Positions 47,333 through 56,087 of a stretch of DNA of 64,000 nucleotides are shown here, in pieces. A model generated the notes under the pieces. The model saw only the letters and a list, made by a program, of their open reading frames with translations, ran no database searches and was not told the DNA's origin. The stretch's first letter is position 1, and each line of letters opens with the position of its first letter. The translations under genes and the position numbers were made by a program. The DNA comes from Myxococcales bacterium (GTDB lineage: Bacteria > Myxococcota_A > Polyangia > Nannocystales > Nannocystaceae): positions 62,001-126,000 of the forward strand of contig JACKDV010000016.1 in assembly GCA_020633315.1 (NCBI GenBank). Direction: 5' to 3'.

Positions 47333-49662
47333 CGGGTCTCGAGGAAGTGGAGCAGCAGCTCTCGATCGGCGTCGGGCAGGGCCTCGTAGGCGGCACGCGA
47401 GGCCTGGGCCTCGCCGTCGTGGGCCATGATCGCGTCCTCGACGGTGCGGGCGCTGCCGTCGTGCATGTAGGGAGCGGTGCCGGACAGGCCCCACAGCGGC
47501 GAGGTTCGGAACAAGGTGCCCAGCGCCATGCCGTCGTCGATGCCCGGGGTGCCGGGGACGGCCACCGAGTGCAGGAGCAGGTCGGTGTAGGCAGGGGCCG
47601 GGAAGCCCTCGCCCGAGCCGGGGATCTCTGGGACGTGGCAGCCGTCGCAGCCGACCGCGCTGAAGATGTCGAGCGCCTCGGGGACGTCCTCGAGGGGCAT
47701 GGGCGGCGCGAGGTTGGCGATGAAGAACGCGACCGCGTCGATCTCGGCCGAGCTGATCTCGGGGTCGGCTACGGCGTCGTCGTCGGCCGGCGCTCCGAAG
47801 GTGAAGCCCGCCTCGTCCGGCACGGTGATGCCGAGCTCGGCCGACATCGCGTCGCGCACGAACTCGCGGACGCTGGGGATCTGGGCCTTCCACCCGAGGC
47901 GTCCGATGCGACCGTCGCCCATCTCGTGGGCGATGCCGCGGATGCCGTCCCCGTCGAGGTCGTCGGGATCGGCCAGCGCGAGGATGTCGTCGCCCTCGAT
48001 CGTGTCGAGCAGGCCCAGGCCGAGCGTGCTCGGGGTCTGTCGCTGCTCGAAGACGTTCTGCTCGGCCGTGTGCTCGCGCCGCGGGAGGTCGTAGGCGGAG
48101 AGCTTGTGCAGGATCGTACCGTAGGCCGGGGCGACGAAGTGGCCGTCGCCGTCGAGGGTGCCGTGCCTCATCACGTTGACGCCGAGCGGGCCGGCCCCGC
48201 CGACGCTGCGGTTGCCTTGCTCGTCCATGGGGTCGAAGTGGCAGGCCCGGCAGCTGTCGCCGTTGAAGTACGGACCCAGGCCGCGTCCCAGGCCCATGTC
48301 GTGCTCGAACAGCGCCCGACCAGCGAGCCAGCGCTCGCGATCGCCGTCGCTGGCCAGGGCGAGGGGGGCACCCGGGGTCCCTGGCTCGGGGATGGGAGCA
48401 TCGTTGGGGAGCAGGCCCGCCGTGTGCTGCTCGGCCCCTCCCAGCGACTCGAGGAAGGCGAGCACGTCCTCCTGCTCGTCGCTCGAGAGCGCCAGGTAGG
48501 CCTCGCGGGAGGCCTCGGCCTCTCCGCCGTGCCACACGATGGCCTCGTGGAGGTTGTCGGCTCGCCCGTCGTGGAGGTAGGGGCCGGCCGCGACGATGCC
48601 CCACAGCGGCTGGGTGCGGAACTCGGAGCCGGTGGCGATGTTCTGCACGATGCCGTCGGCGAGCTCGGGGCCCATGTCGTGCAGCAGCAGATCCGAGTAC
48701 AGCGGGATCAGGCCGCGCGCGCTGACGAGGCCACGCACGTGGCAGCCCGAGCAATCGAGCTCGTCGAAGCGGGCCTTGCCCCGCACGGCGGCCTCGCTCG
48801 GCTCGGCGTCGGGGGCCGGCGGGGCCAGCAGCATCGCGAAGCTGACCAGATCGAACAGGTCCTCGCTGGCCAGCTCGGGGTCGGGAGCGTCGTCATCGTC
48901 GACCAGCGGCTCCTCGGGGGCAGCGGCCTGGCGGAAGCCGCCCCCCGCCTGCGAGGAGGAGTCGATGGGCAGGCGCGCCTTGTCCTCCTCGGACAGCGGG
49001 TCGGAGGTGAGCCCCACGTGGTTGTTGAGGGGACCGCGGATGAACCCCTCGATGCTCACGGTCTGGGACTTGCGACCAAAGCGGCCCACGAAGCCGCGAT
49101 CGTAGTTGGCGCGGCCGCTGATCCCGTTCCCGTCGGCGTCGTCGGGATCCTCGTTGGCGAGGATGGACTCCTCGGTGATCTCGGCGATGGGCCCCACCCC
49201 GAAGAAGGGGATCGGGTTGCGGTGGGTGATGACGTTGGACTCCGGGCTGATGGCCGGGCGGACGTCGGCCCCGGCGTAGCCGTAGCTGGTGAGCACGCCG
49301 CCCTTGCCTCCGGGGACGAAGGAGCCGTCGGCGAGGGCGGTGCCGTTGAGGTAGAAGTCGCGGTAGCGCGGGGCCGCGCCGCCGATCACCGGGCGCTCGT
49401 GGCACGAGCCGCAGAAGCTGACGTTGACGATGGGCCCCAGCCCTTCCTCGGGAGAGAAGCGCCGCAGGGCGACCGCGTGGCCGCGCTCGAAGGTGGCGAG
49501 CTGCTCCTCGGTGGCGTAGGGCACCGGGTCGCCGAGCCGCTGCCCGAAGACGTCGGCCTCCTCGGGCTCGGGCTCGGGGTCATCGCCGGGACAGGCCGCG
49601 AGGGGAGCCGCCAGGGCGAGCAAGGCGAGCGCACGAAGGGAGGAACGGGGAGCGCGGTTCAT
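47329..49662 (-). CDS. Tetrahaem protein of two fused di-haem oxidoreductase (DHOR) modules
   Basis: 777 residues. Signal peptide with lipobox LAAC (Cys24). Four haem motifs: C84GSCH88, C304SGCH308, C471RACH475 and C672DGCH676. The two halves (about 35-395 and 410-777) are alike: each has an early CxxCH, a NGISGRANYD or DGIRGIAHEM segment, a late CxxCH, and an ending of the type PLWG..GPYLHDGRA..EAI..HGGEA. Single DHOR/DUF1111 proteins carry two haems and are called putative thiol oxidoreductases or peroxidases. A tandem fusion with four haems could pass electrons between modules. It should be outside the cytoplasm. Overlaps the DUF192 gene. Confidence 0.87.
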   Translation of the reverse strand: MNRAPRSSLRALALLALAAPLAACPGDDPEPEPEEADVFGQRLGDPVPYATEEQLATFERGHAVALRRFSPEEGLGPIVNVSFCGSCHERPVIGGAAPRYRDFYLNGTALADGSFVPGGKGGVLTSYGYAGADVRPAISPESNVITHRNPIPFFGVGPIAEITEESILANEDPDDADGNGISGRANYDRGFVGRFGRKSQTVSIEGFIRGPLNNHVGLTSDPLSEEDKARLPIDSSSQAGGGFRQAAAPEEPLVDDDDAPDPELASEDLFDLVSFAMLLAPPAPDAEPSEAAVRGKARFDELDCSGCHVRGLVSARGLIPLYSDLLLHDMGPELADGIVQNIATGSEFRTQPLWGIVAAGPYLHDGRADNLHEAIVWHGGEAEASREAYLALSSDEQEDVLAFLESLGGAEQHTAGLLPNDAPIPEPGTPGAPLALASDGDRERWLAGRALFEHDMGLGRGLGPYFNGDSCRACHFDPMDEQGNRSVGGAGPLGVNVMRHGTLDGDGHFVAPAYGTILHKLSAYDLPRREHTAEQNVFEQRQTPSTLGLGLLDTIEGDDILALADPDDLDGDGIRGIAHEMGDGRIGRLGWKAQIPSVREFVRDAMSAELGITVPDEAGFTFGAPADDDAVADPEISSAEIDAVAFFIANLAPPMPLEDVPEALDIFSAVGCDGCHVPEIPGSGEGFPAPAYTDLLLHSVAVPGTPGIDDGMALGTLFRTSPLWGLSGTAPYMHDGSARTVEDAIMAHDGEAQASRAAYEALPDADRELLLHFLETR

Positions 49663-49674
49663 GGTACGGCTGCC

Positions 49675-50727
49675 TCAGGGGGTCTCTACGATGATTCCAA
49701 CATAGGGCGGCGAGCGATCGAGGCTGCCTCCCACGGCGATGCGCTCGCCGCTTTCGAAGCCGAAGATCCCGTGGAGCACCAGGAAGCCCGCGCCGCTGTC
49801 CTCCAGCTCCACGTCGAAGGCGGGCGGCCGCAGGATCGCCGCCACGCCGAGGTTGCCGGCGAGGGCGGCGTCTCCGTCGGGGTGCATCCAGATGCCATTG
49901 AGGCCGGCGACGCTCCCGATGTTCTCGGAGCTCCAGCTCGTCCCGTCGAAGCGGGCGATGGTGCCGATCGAGCGACCTCCCACCGCGACGAGCTCGGCCG
50001 GCCCCGTGCCCCACAGGCTGATGAGGTCGTTGCCCGTGCCCGCGAGCTGCTGCGTCCACGCCTGGCCGTCGAAGTGCAGGATGATCCCGTTGGCGCCCAC
50101 GACCCACACCGCGTCGCTGGCCGCGGCCCACACCTTGAACATCGCGTTGGTCTCGCGGTCGAGCGGGGGCAGGGCCTGGGGCGTCCACGCCGAGCCGTCC
50201 CAGCGCAGGATCACCGGGGCGCCGTCGGCATCGAAGGCATCGCCGCCCACCGCCCACACGTCGTCGTCGCCGGAGGCCCAGCAGCCCCACAGCGGGACCT
50301 CCGTGCCGGTGTCGGTGGTCACGAAGGCATCGCCGTCGTGGTAGAGCGCGGCTCCGCCGTTGCCCACGATCCACACCCGCGAGTCGGTGCCGTGGACCCA
50401 ATTGAGCAGCGGGACGTCGGCCGGCAGCTCCACCGGGGACCACTCGCCATCGAGGCGCCGGTACGCCGCGCCCACGCCGGGGTCCATGATCGAGGCGACC
50501 TGGCCACCCACGGCCCACACGTCGTGGGGATCGGGACCCCACACGCTCAGCAAGGCGCCCACCGAGGCGTCGGCCTCCACGGCGGTCTGCCACCGCCCGG
50601 GGCTCAGCCCGCTGGGCTCGGGCTCGGGACCGGGACAACCCGTGACGAGGAGCGGGAGGAGGATGCCCAGTGACGCGGCTCTTCGCACGGCGTCGAGGAA
50701 CGTAGCACCCACGGCCGCGTTCTCCAT
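49675..50727 (-). CDS. Beta-propeller lipoprotein
   Basis: 350 residues from ATG 50727 (in-frame starts at 50745 and 50784 would add residues that do not look like a signal peptide). Lipobox LLVTGC. The mature protein repeats blades of about 45 residues with the core (D/A)VWAVGG...(I)LRFDG.xW: LLSVWGPDPHDVWAVGG, WASGDDDVWAVGG, VWAAASDAVWVVGANG, LWGTGPAELVAVGG. This is the six- or seven-bladed propeller seen in many myxobacterial secreted proteins. A binding partner is unknown. It leads the operon; the tetrahaem gene begins 12 bases after its stop, so it may scaffold that protein. Confidence 0.82.
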   Translation of the reverse strand: MENAAVGATFLDAVRRAASLGILLPLLVTGCPGPEPEPSGLSPGRWQTAVEADASVGALLSVWGPDPHDVWAVGGQVASIMDPGVGAAYRRLDGEWSPVELPADVPLLNWVHGTDSRVWIVGNGGAALYHDGDAFVTTDTGTEVPLWGCWASGDDDVWAVGGDAFDADGAPVILRWDGSAWTPQALPPLDRETNAMFKVWAAASDAVWVVGANGIILHFDGQAWTQQLAGTGNDLISLWGTGPAELVAVGGRSIGTIARFDGTSWSSENIGSVAGLNGIWMHPDGDAALAGNLGVAAILRPPAFDVELEDSGAGFLVLHGIFGFESGERIAVGGSLDRSPPYVGIIVETP

Positions 50728-50929
50728 GCAGATCCCGGACCGCATCGCCGCCGCTCGGAGAACTCGCCGGGTTGGCGCGAGCACGAGCGCTGTCCCACGA
50801 CATCGATGCCCCGGCTCCTGCGCGGAGCGTCAGGGTCGACCCATGACGCGCGTGTGTGTCGTGAGCCAGAACACGGTCGGGCGAGGAGCTCGGCAGGAAT
50901 TGCGTGCGGCGATCATCGCGGCGACGCGC

Positions 50930-50966
50930 ACCAGCCGACCGCGCGCGCGTCAGCCTCCCGGCTGGT
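50930..50966 (-). terminator. Hairpin downstream of the VWA lipoprotein gene
   Basis: ACCAGCCG (50930-50937) pairs with CGGCTGGT (50959-50966) just after the stop at 50971 on the minus strand. The loop is long (21 nt) and there is no T-run. Confidence 0.35.
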
Positions 50967-50970
50967 GATC

Positions 50971-52477
50971 CTACGGCACGGCGCCGGACAGACAGCGGAG
51001 GGCCGGGCTGAGCTCGTCGCTGCAGATCGACTCCACGCAGCATCGAGTCCGGGCGTTGCCGTCGTCGTCGATGGTGTCGAGACCCTGGCAGAGCTCGCGG
51101 ATGCGCACGGGCGGCAGGGCCTGGCCCACGAGGTCGCCCTGGCCGTCGACGCGAGCGCACCCCGGGCCCAGCGCGCCGAGCTCGAAGATCTTGTGCTCGG
51201 CTCGGGTGCCGAGGTCCCAGTCCTGGGGATCGATGTCGCCCACGGGGTGCGGTGCGTCGATCCAGCTCCGGTACTGCAGGTCCACGAGCCCGCCCGCGAT
51301 GGGCTCGTAGACGGGGTTGGGGTTGTGGGCGACGACGCGCGGCACGCCGAGGCCCCCCATCATCACCACGGTCTTGCCCTGGCCCACGAGATCCAGCAGC
51401 CGCTCGCGGTAGCGGTCGAGAGGGTGCAGCACGCCCGTGTCCATGGAGTCGCAGCTCTCGAACACGCCGTCGCCGTCTGCATCTTGGCAGGTGACCCCCG
51501 CGTTGAAGCAGATGGCCGAGGTAGCCCGCGGCTCCTCGAAGTCGGGGTCGACGTTCCAGTACAGCGGGTTGTCGATGTCGGTGAAATACGAGTAGCCTTC
51601 GGGGCCCGCCACCGAGCAATCGAGCTCATCGGTGAGGAACACCACTCCCAGGACTCCGCCGGGGCGCAGGAAGCCCTCCTCCACGTCGGCCCACTGGGGA
51701 TCTGCGTCGCAGGCGGGCTGGTGGGGGTCGTTCCAGCACTGCGTGGGATCGAGGGCCTGGAGCATGGCCTCGAGCGGCGACTCGAAGCCACAGCCGTCCA
51801 CGCCCTGCGGTAGGGATGCAGGCCAGCGCCGCCTCGACGTCGTCGCCCGGGACGTTGGAGCGGGTCCCATCGAAGTGGATGAACGGGCCAGCGGGCGTGA
51901 TGTCGGCCGGGCAGTTGTCGGTGCAGGCCTCCGGGATGACCACGGGGCTCACGGGATCGAGCCCGGTGAAGCGGTTGATGCGGGCGTTGCAGCCGGTGTA
52001 GATGGGGGCGCCCTCGGCCGGGGCGTAGTCGGGCTTCTGGAACGGGGCACACAGCGGGTGACCCATGTCGGTGGTGGTCACCATGATGTTCACGTCGAGC
52101 TCCACGGGGTTGCCCTCGACGTCCACCATGTGCGTCAGCTCGTCCACCATGGCCCCGACGTCGTTGGAGAGCGCGAGCTGCTCGTCGCCCATGGTCCCCG
52201 AGTTGTCGATGACGAACAGCAGATCGAGGCGAGGGCAGCTGCCGTCCTCCACGCAGTCGTCCATCGGCGGGAGCTCGGTGGAGCTCGAGCCGGTCTCGTC
52301 CGTCCCGGTGGTGCCGTCCATCGCCATGGTGGTCGCGCCGTCCATGGAGGTCGAGCCGGAGTCGGAGCTGCCGTCCTGGCCCCCGACGACGCGATTGCCG
52401 GTGCAGGCCATGAAGGCGGTCGCCATCGAGCTCCACGCGAGCACGGCAGCAGGCAGGCCCTGGGCTCTTCGCATCAT
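50971..52477 (-). pseudogene. VWA-domain lipoprotein, interrupted by a frameshift
   Basis: ATG 52477 has AAGGAG eight bases upstream and opens a lipoprotein (MATAFMAC lipobox) with Ser/Thr/Met linker and a von Willebrand A domain: DLLFVIDNSGTMGDEQLAL, with the DxSGT part of the metal site. The frame runs to EAALACIP near 51812 and then leaves the homologous path; the next frame continues at once with PQGVDGCGFESPLEAMLQAL, FLTDELDCSV and ends at 50971. One base is inserted (or two lost) between about 51805 and 51820. Both parts keep coding character throughout, so the defect is recent or a sequence error. Intact, it would be about 500 residues. Confidence 0.82.
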
Positions 52478-52677
52478 GGTCTCGCTCCTTCGCGCTCGGC
52501 CTGCAGTCGGCGGCCGTGGTGTGACAGCAGAGGCACCGTAGCACACCGTCGACGATGCCCTCGATGCCTTCGAGGTCGCGGCGGGTGCCGGCCGATGCCA
52601 GCTCGCGGAGGCGTGCGACGAGGCGCAGAACCGCGCGATCGAGGGCCGATCGGGGGGACGAGGGGGCGGCGCCTCGC

Positions 52678-53268
52678 TCAGCGAGAGCGGTCGTCCCGGG
52701 GACCCGGCGCCTCCATGGTCGGTGCATCGACGGCGGTGGAGGCCGCGAGCCGGCGCTCAAGCTGGTCGGTGGCTCGGGAGAGGCGCTCGCCCAGCTCGGC
52801 GGGGGTGGTGGCCAGCACCGCGGCGAGCTCCAGCTCGTCGAGGGCCTCCCAGTGACGCAGCTCGAGGGCGATCTGGTCGTCGATGGGCAGCCGTCGCAGC
52901 GCGTGCAGGAGCCGTCGCTGTGGCGCCCGGGTGGCGACCACCTCGGTGAGGCCGGGCTCGAGCTCGGCGATGCAGTGATGATCGGGATCGATCTCGCGCT
53001 CGCCCTCGCGCAGGTGGGCGAGCAGCTCGACTCGGGCGAGCGCGAGCAGCTCGCTGCGGATGCCGGACGGGGCATCGGGTCGGGGCGGCTGCTGCCAGGC
53101 GGCGAAGGTGCGCAGGCAGCAGGCGTCGGCGCCTCGGCCGAGCTTGCCGGCGAAGAAGCCGTACAGGCCCGGGCCGTGGCGCTCGATCAGCTCGTCGGCG
53201 GCCTCGCGGTCGCCACTGCGCCACGCCGCGAGCAGCTCGCGATCGGATCGCGCCGCCTGGTCGGTCAC
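52678..53268 (-). CDS. Degenerate ECF-type sigma factor
   Basis: 196 residues from GTG 53268, which overlaps the stop of the kinase gene as GTGA (an ATG at 53304 lies inside the kinase gene). Region 4 is clear: LRRLPIDDQIALELRHWEALDELELAAVLATTPAELGERL. Region 2 is weak; where the normal protein has DLVQETF, this one has DACCLRTFAAW, losing the acidic residues but keeping the Thr. The central linker is short. In kinase-linked ECF groups, phosphorylation of a Thr in this part is known to supply the missing negative charge. The 200-bp gap to the VWA gene has some coding character in one frame but no start. Confidence 0.75.
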   Translation of the reverse strand: MTDQAARSDRELLAAWRSGDREAADELIERHGPGLYGFFAGKLGRGADACCLRTFAAWQQPPRPDAPSGIRSELLALARVELLAHLREGEREIDPDHHCIAELEPGLTEVVATRAPQRRLLHALRRLPIDDQIALELRHWEALDELELAAVLATTPAELGERLSRATDQLERRLAASTAVDAPTMEAPGPRDDRSR

Positions 53269-55991
53269 GGGGGAGCCTCCATTGCGTCGAGCTGGCTGCG
53301 CCACTGGGCCACGTAGGCGGGCGCGAGCTGGCGCTGCTCGAAGACCTCGAGCGCCTCCTCGAGGTGGACGCGGGCCTGCTCGCGAGCACCCGCGGCGAGC
53401 TCGACCCGGGCGAGCTCCGCCAGCGATTCCGCGGTGCCCACGTGGCCCTGGGGCAGGTCTCGGCGGCGGAATTCCAGGGCGCGCTCGAGGGCGAGCCTCG
53501 CCTCGGCCGTGTCACCGGCGGCCGCTCGGGCCACGCCCAGCTCGTGCCAGAGGTCGGCGACCACGAAGTGCTCCTCGCCGAAGGCCTGCTCGAGGCTGGC
53601 CAGCGACTCGCGCAGGATGGTGCGGGCCCGCTCGTGCTCGCCGGCCTGCGAGGCGAGGCGTCCGCCCATCGCTCGGGCCACCGCCACGTGGGGGTGCTCC
53701 TCGCCCAGGCGACGCTCGAGCTCGGGCAGGCAGCTCGCGAGGAGCCGCTGGCCCTCGGCCACGCGACCACGGTCGCCCTCGCTGCGGGCCAAGCTCAGGC
53801 ACACGGCCGAGGTGGTGGGATGCTCGGATCCCAGGGCCGAGCTCGCCAGCTCGTAGGAGCGCAGGTAGGCCGCGTGGGCATCCTCGAGCTCGTGCAGGGT
53901 GATGAGCGCATTGCCCAGGCTCTGCAGGTCGACCACGGTGGCGAGCACGTCGCGGGGAGCCGAGGCATCGCCGCCGTGCAGGAAGGTGCGGTGGATCGCC
54001 AGGGCCTCGGCCGGGCGTCCCGCGTGCAGCAGCAGCTCGGCCTCCACCTGTTGTGAGCCCGTGAGCAGCGAGGGCTCCACCCCCGGCGCCGACGCGCGCT
54101 CGATGGCGCGACGGATGCCGGCCAGCGCCTCGGGGAGCTGGCCCGCGGCGAAGTGGGCGAGGGCCACGTTGTGCTCGAGCACCGCCTCGAGATCGGCATC
54201 GCGGGGCTGCATGCGCTCGAGCAGCGGCCGCGCCACCCGGGCCCAGTGCAGGGCCTGGTCCACGTCGCTCATCCGGTAGGCCTCGGCGATGAGCTTGACC
54301 GCGGAGCGACCTGCTCCGTAGGCATCGCCCTCGGCCGCCGCGGCGAAGTGGAGCGCCTCGAGCTGGGCCCGAGCGTCCTCGTAGCGACCCTCGATCAGCA
54401 ACAGCTCGGCCTGGTCGATCTCCACCAGCCGGACCGCCCGCGCGGCCCCCCGCTCGAGGAGCTCGGCGTGCAGCTCCTCGAGCACCTCGCGGGCGGCGTC
54501 GAGCCGACCGGCGGTGGCCAGCAGCGTGGCCCGGGCGGTGGTGGCCCGGCGCAGCGCCTCGACCTCCCTGCCCGCGTCGGTGGGGTGGGCTCGACACGCC
54601 TGGAGGTCGAGCAGCTCGGGGACCAACGACCAGCCCTGCGCGAGCACCTCGGGGTCGCCCTCGGCGAACAGCTCGCGCAGCGCGGCCAGGCCGTCGGCGC
54701 TGCGGGTGAGGCAGGCCTGCACCTCCTGCCGCTCCGCCGGGGGCAGCACGCAGCTCGCGTCCCAGCGGCGGCGCAGCTCGGCCGCGTAGCCATCGAGCGC
54801 ATCGGCGAGGGCCGGCCAGGCCTCGGCCAGCCCGGGGCTCGCGTCCAGCCGCCGGGCGAGCGCACCTCGACGCGGCGGGGCGCCCTCGGTCGCCGCGGTG
54901 GGCAGCGGGGCGCAGGCACCGGGGGCCTCGGCCGGCGCGGGTCCGCGGCCGAGCACCAGGGCTCCGCCTCCCGCCGCCGCGATCGCGATCGCCAGCGCGG
55001 CCGGGGCCACCCAGCGCCGCCGCGACGCCTCCACCACCGCGAGCAGCTCGCTCCGCAGCGCATCCATGTCGGCGAAGCGATCGCTCGGCGAGGGCGCGAG
55101 CCCTCGTCGCAGCACCCGTCGCAGGCCGGCCCACTGCCGCGCGTCGATGGCCGTCGGTCGAGCCAGCGCCACGCCGCGCTCCTTGGCCGCGAGCAGCGTG
55201 GCATGGTCCTCGCCCTCGAAGGGGCGGCGCCCGTACAGCGCCTCGAACAGCGACACGCACAGGCCGTACTGATCGCAGGCGCCGGTCAGGGGCTCGCCGC
55301 GGTGCTGCTCGGGCGCCATATAGCAGGGCGTGCCGCCGGGGCCCCACGATGGGGTCGCCACTCCGGAGGCGACGCTCCCGGTGATGGTGTCGCCCTCGAC
55401 CGCGAGCTCGTGGGTGAACGCGGCCAGCCCGAAGTCGGCGACCTTCACCGTCCCGTCCTCGCCCACCAGCACGTTGGAGGGCTTGAAGTCGCGGTGGAGC
55501 AGGCCGGCCGCATGGGCGGCGGCCAGCCCCTCGGCGGCGGCCACGAAGATCCGCAGCGTGGCCAGCGGGGGCCGTGGCCGCTCGAGCCAGCGGCGCAGAT
55601 CGGTGCCCTCCACCAGTTCCATCGCCACGAAGAAGCGCGACAGGCCGTGGTCCTCGAAGAAGCCCACGTCGAACGCTTCCACCACGTGCGGGTGATGGAT
55701 GCGGGCCAGCACCTGGGCCTCTCGCAGCAGCCGAGCGTCGTGCTCGGCCCCCTCGCGCCCGGGCTTGAGCACCTTGATCGCCACCGGTCGATCGAGGGTG
55801 GGGTCGTGCCCGCGGTACACCAGGCCCAGCCCGCCGCTGCCCAGCCGCCCCTCCACCCGGTAGCGGCCCACCCGCACGGATCGTTGGTCTCCCGTGCCGA
55901 AGCGATCGTGCAGGGCGGCCAGCACCTGATCCACCTCCAGGCCCTGGGGCAGGGGGCGGCCCCGATCGAGCAGCTCGGCGAGGGACGACAT
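53265..55991 (-). CDS. Membrane Ser/Thr protein kinase with TPR C-terminus, paired with sigma factor
   Basis: 908 residues. Kinase domain: LGSGGLGLVYRG (50-61), Lys73, HRD (166-168) with FKPSN, DFG (186-188), and APE in CYMAPEQ. One transmembrane helix follows RRRW (about 330-350). The other 550 residues are helical TPR-like repeats. Domain order and even the Lys73 position agree with the kinase at 2296-4845, so the two are paralogues. Between DFG and APE lies an insertion rich in Thr, Gly and Ser (GDTITGSVASGVATPSWG), a likely autophosphorylation loop. It overlaps the sigma gene by four bases, here with the kinase first. Confidence 0.92.
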   Translation of the reverse strand: MSSLAELLDRGRPLPQGLEVDQVLAALHDRFGTGDQRSVRVGRYRVEGRLGSGGLGLVYRGHDPTLDRPVAIKVLKPGREGAEHDARLLREAQVLARIHHPHVVEAFDVGFFEDHGLSRFFVAMELVEGTDLRRWLERPRPPLATLRIFVAAAEGLAAAHAAGLLHRDFKPSNVLVGEDGTVKVADFGLAAFTHELAVEGDTITGSVASGVATPSWGPGGTPCYMAPEQHRGEPLTGACDQYGLCVSLFEALYGRRPFEGEDHATLLAAKERGVALARPTAIDARQWAGLRRVLRRGLAPSPSDRFADMDALRSELLAVVEASRRRWVAPAALAIAIAAAGGGALVLGRGPAPAEAPGACAPLPTAATEGAPPRRGALARRLDASPGLAEAWPALADALDGYAAELRRRWDASCVLPPAERQEVQACLTRSADGLAALRELFAEGDPEVLAQGWSLVPELLDLQACRAHPTDAGREVEALRRATTARATLLATAGRLDAAREVLEELHAELLERGAARAVRLVEIDQAELLLIEGRYEDARAQLEALHFAAAAEGDAYGAGRSAVKLIAEAYRMSDVDQALHWARVARPLLERMQPRDADLEAVLEHNVALAHFAAGQLPEALAGIRRAIERASAPGVEPSLLTGSQQVEAELLLHAGRPAEALAIHRTFLHGGDASAPRDVLATVVDLQSLGNALITLHELEDAHAAYLRSYELASSALGSEHPTTSAVCLSLARSEGDRGRVAEGQRLLASCLPELERRLGEEHPHVAVARAMGGRLASQAGEHERARTILRESLASLEQAFGEEHFVVADLWHELGVARAAAGDTAEARLALERALEFRRRDLPQGHVGTAESLAELARVELAAGAREQARVHLEEALEVFEQRQLAPAYVAQWRSQLDAMEAPP

Positions 55992-56046
55992 CCCGGGCGC
56001 ATCGTCTCATGGCGGCCGGGATGTCGTCGTTGCCGTCGGGGAGCGA

Positions 56047-56082
56047 GCCGGACCGGCGCGGTATCGCAGGGGGCGGTCCGGC
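56047..56082 (-). terminator. Hairpin terminator after the lysine-catabolism operon
   Basis: A 9-bp stem (56047-56055 and 56074-56082) with an 18-nt loop, directly downstream of the LKR stop at 56088 on the minus strand. Confidence 0.45.
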
Positions 56083-56087
56083 CCCGC

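Noticed and set aside
46759..50673. A 1304-codon plus-strand frame
   Set aside because: Shadow of the DUF192, tetrahaem and propeller genes, which carry lipoboxes and haem motifs on the minus strand.
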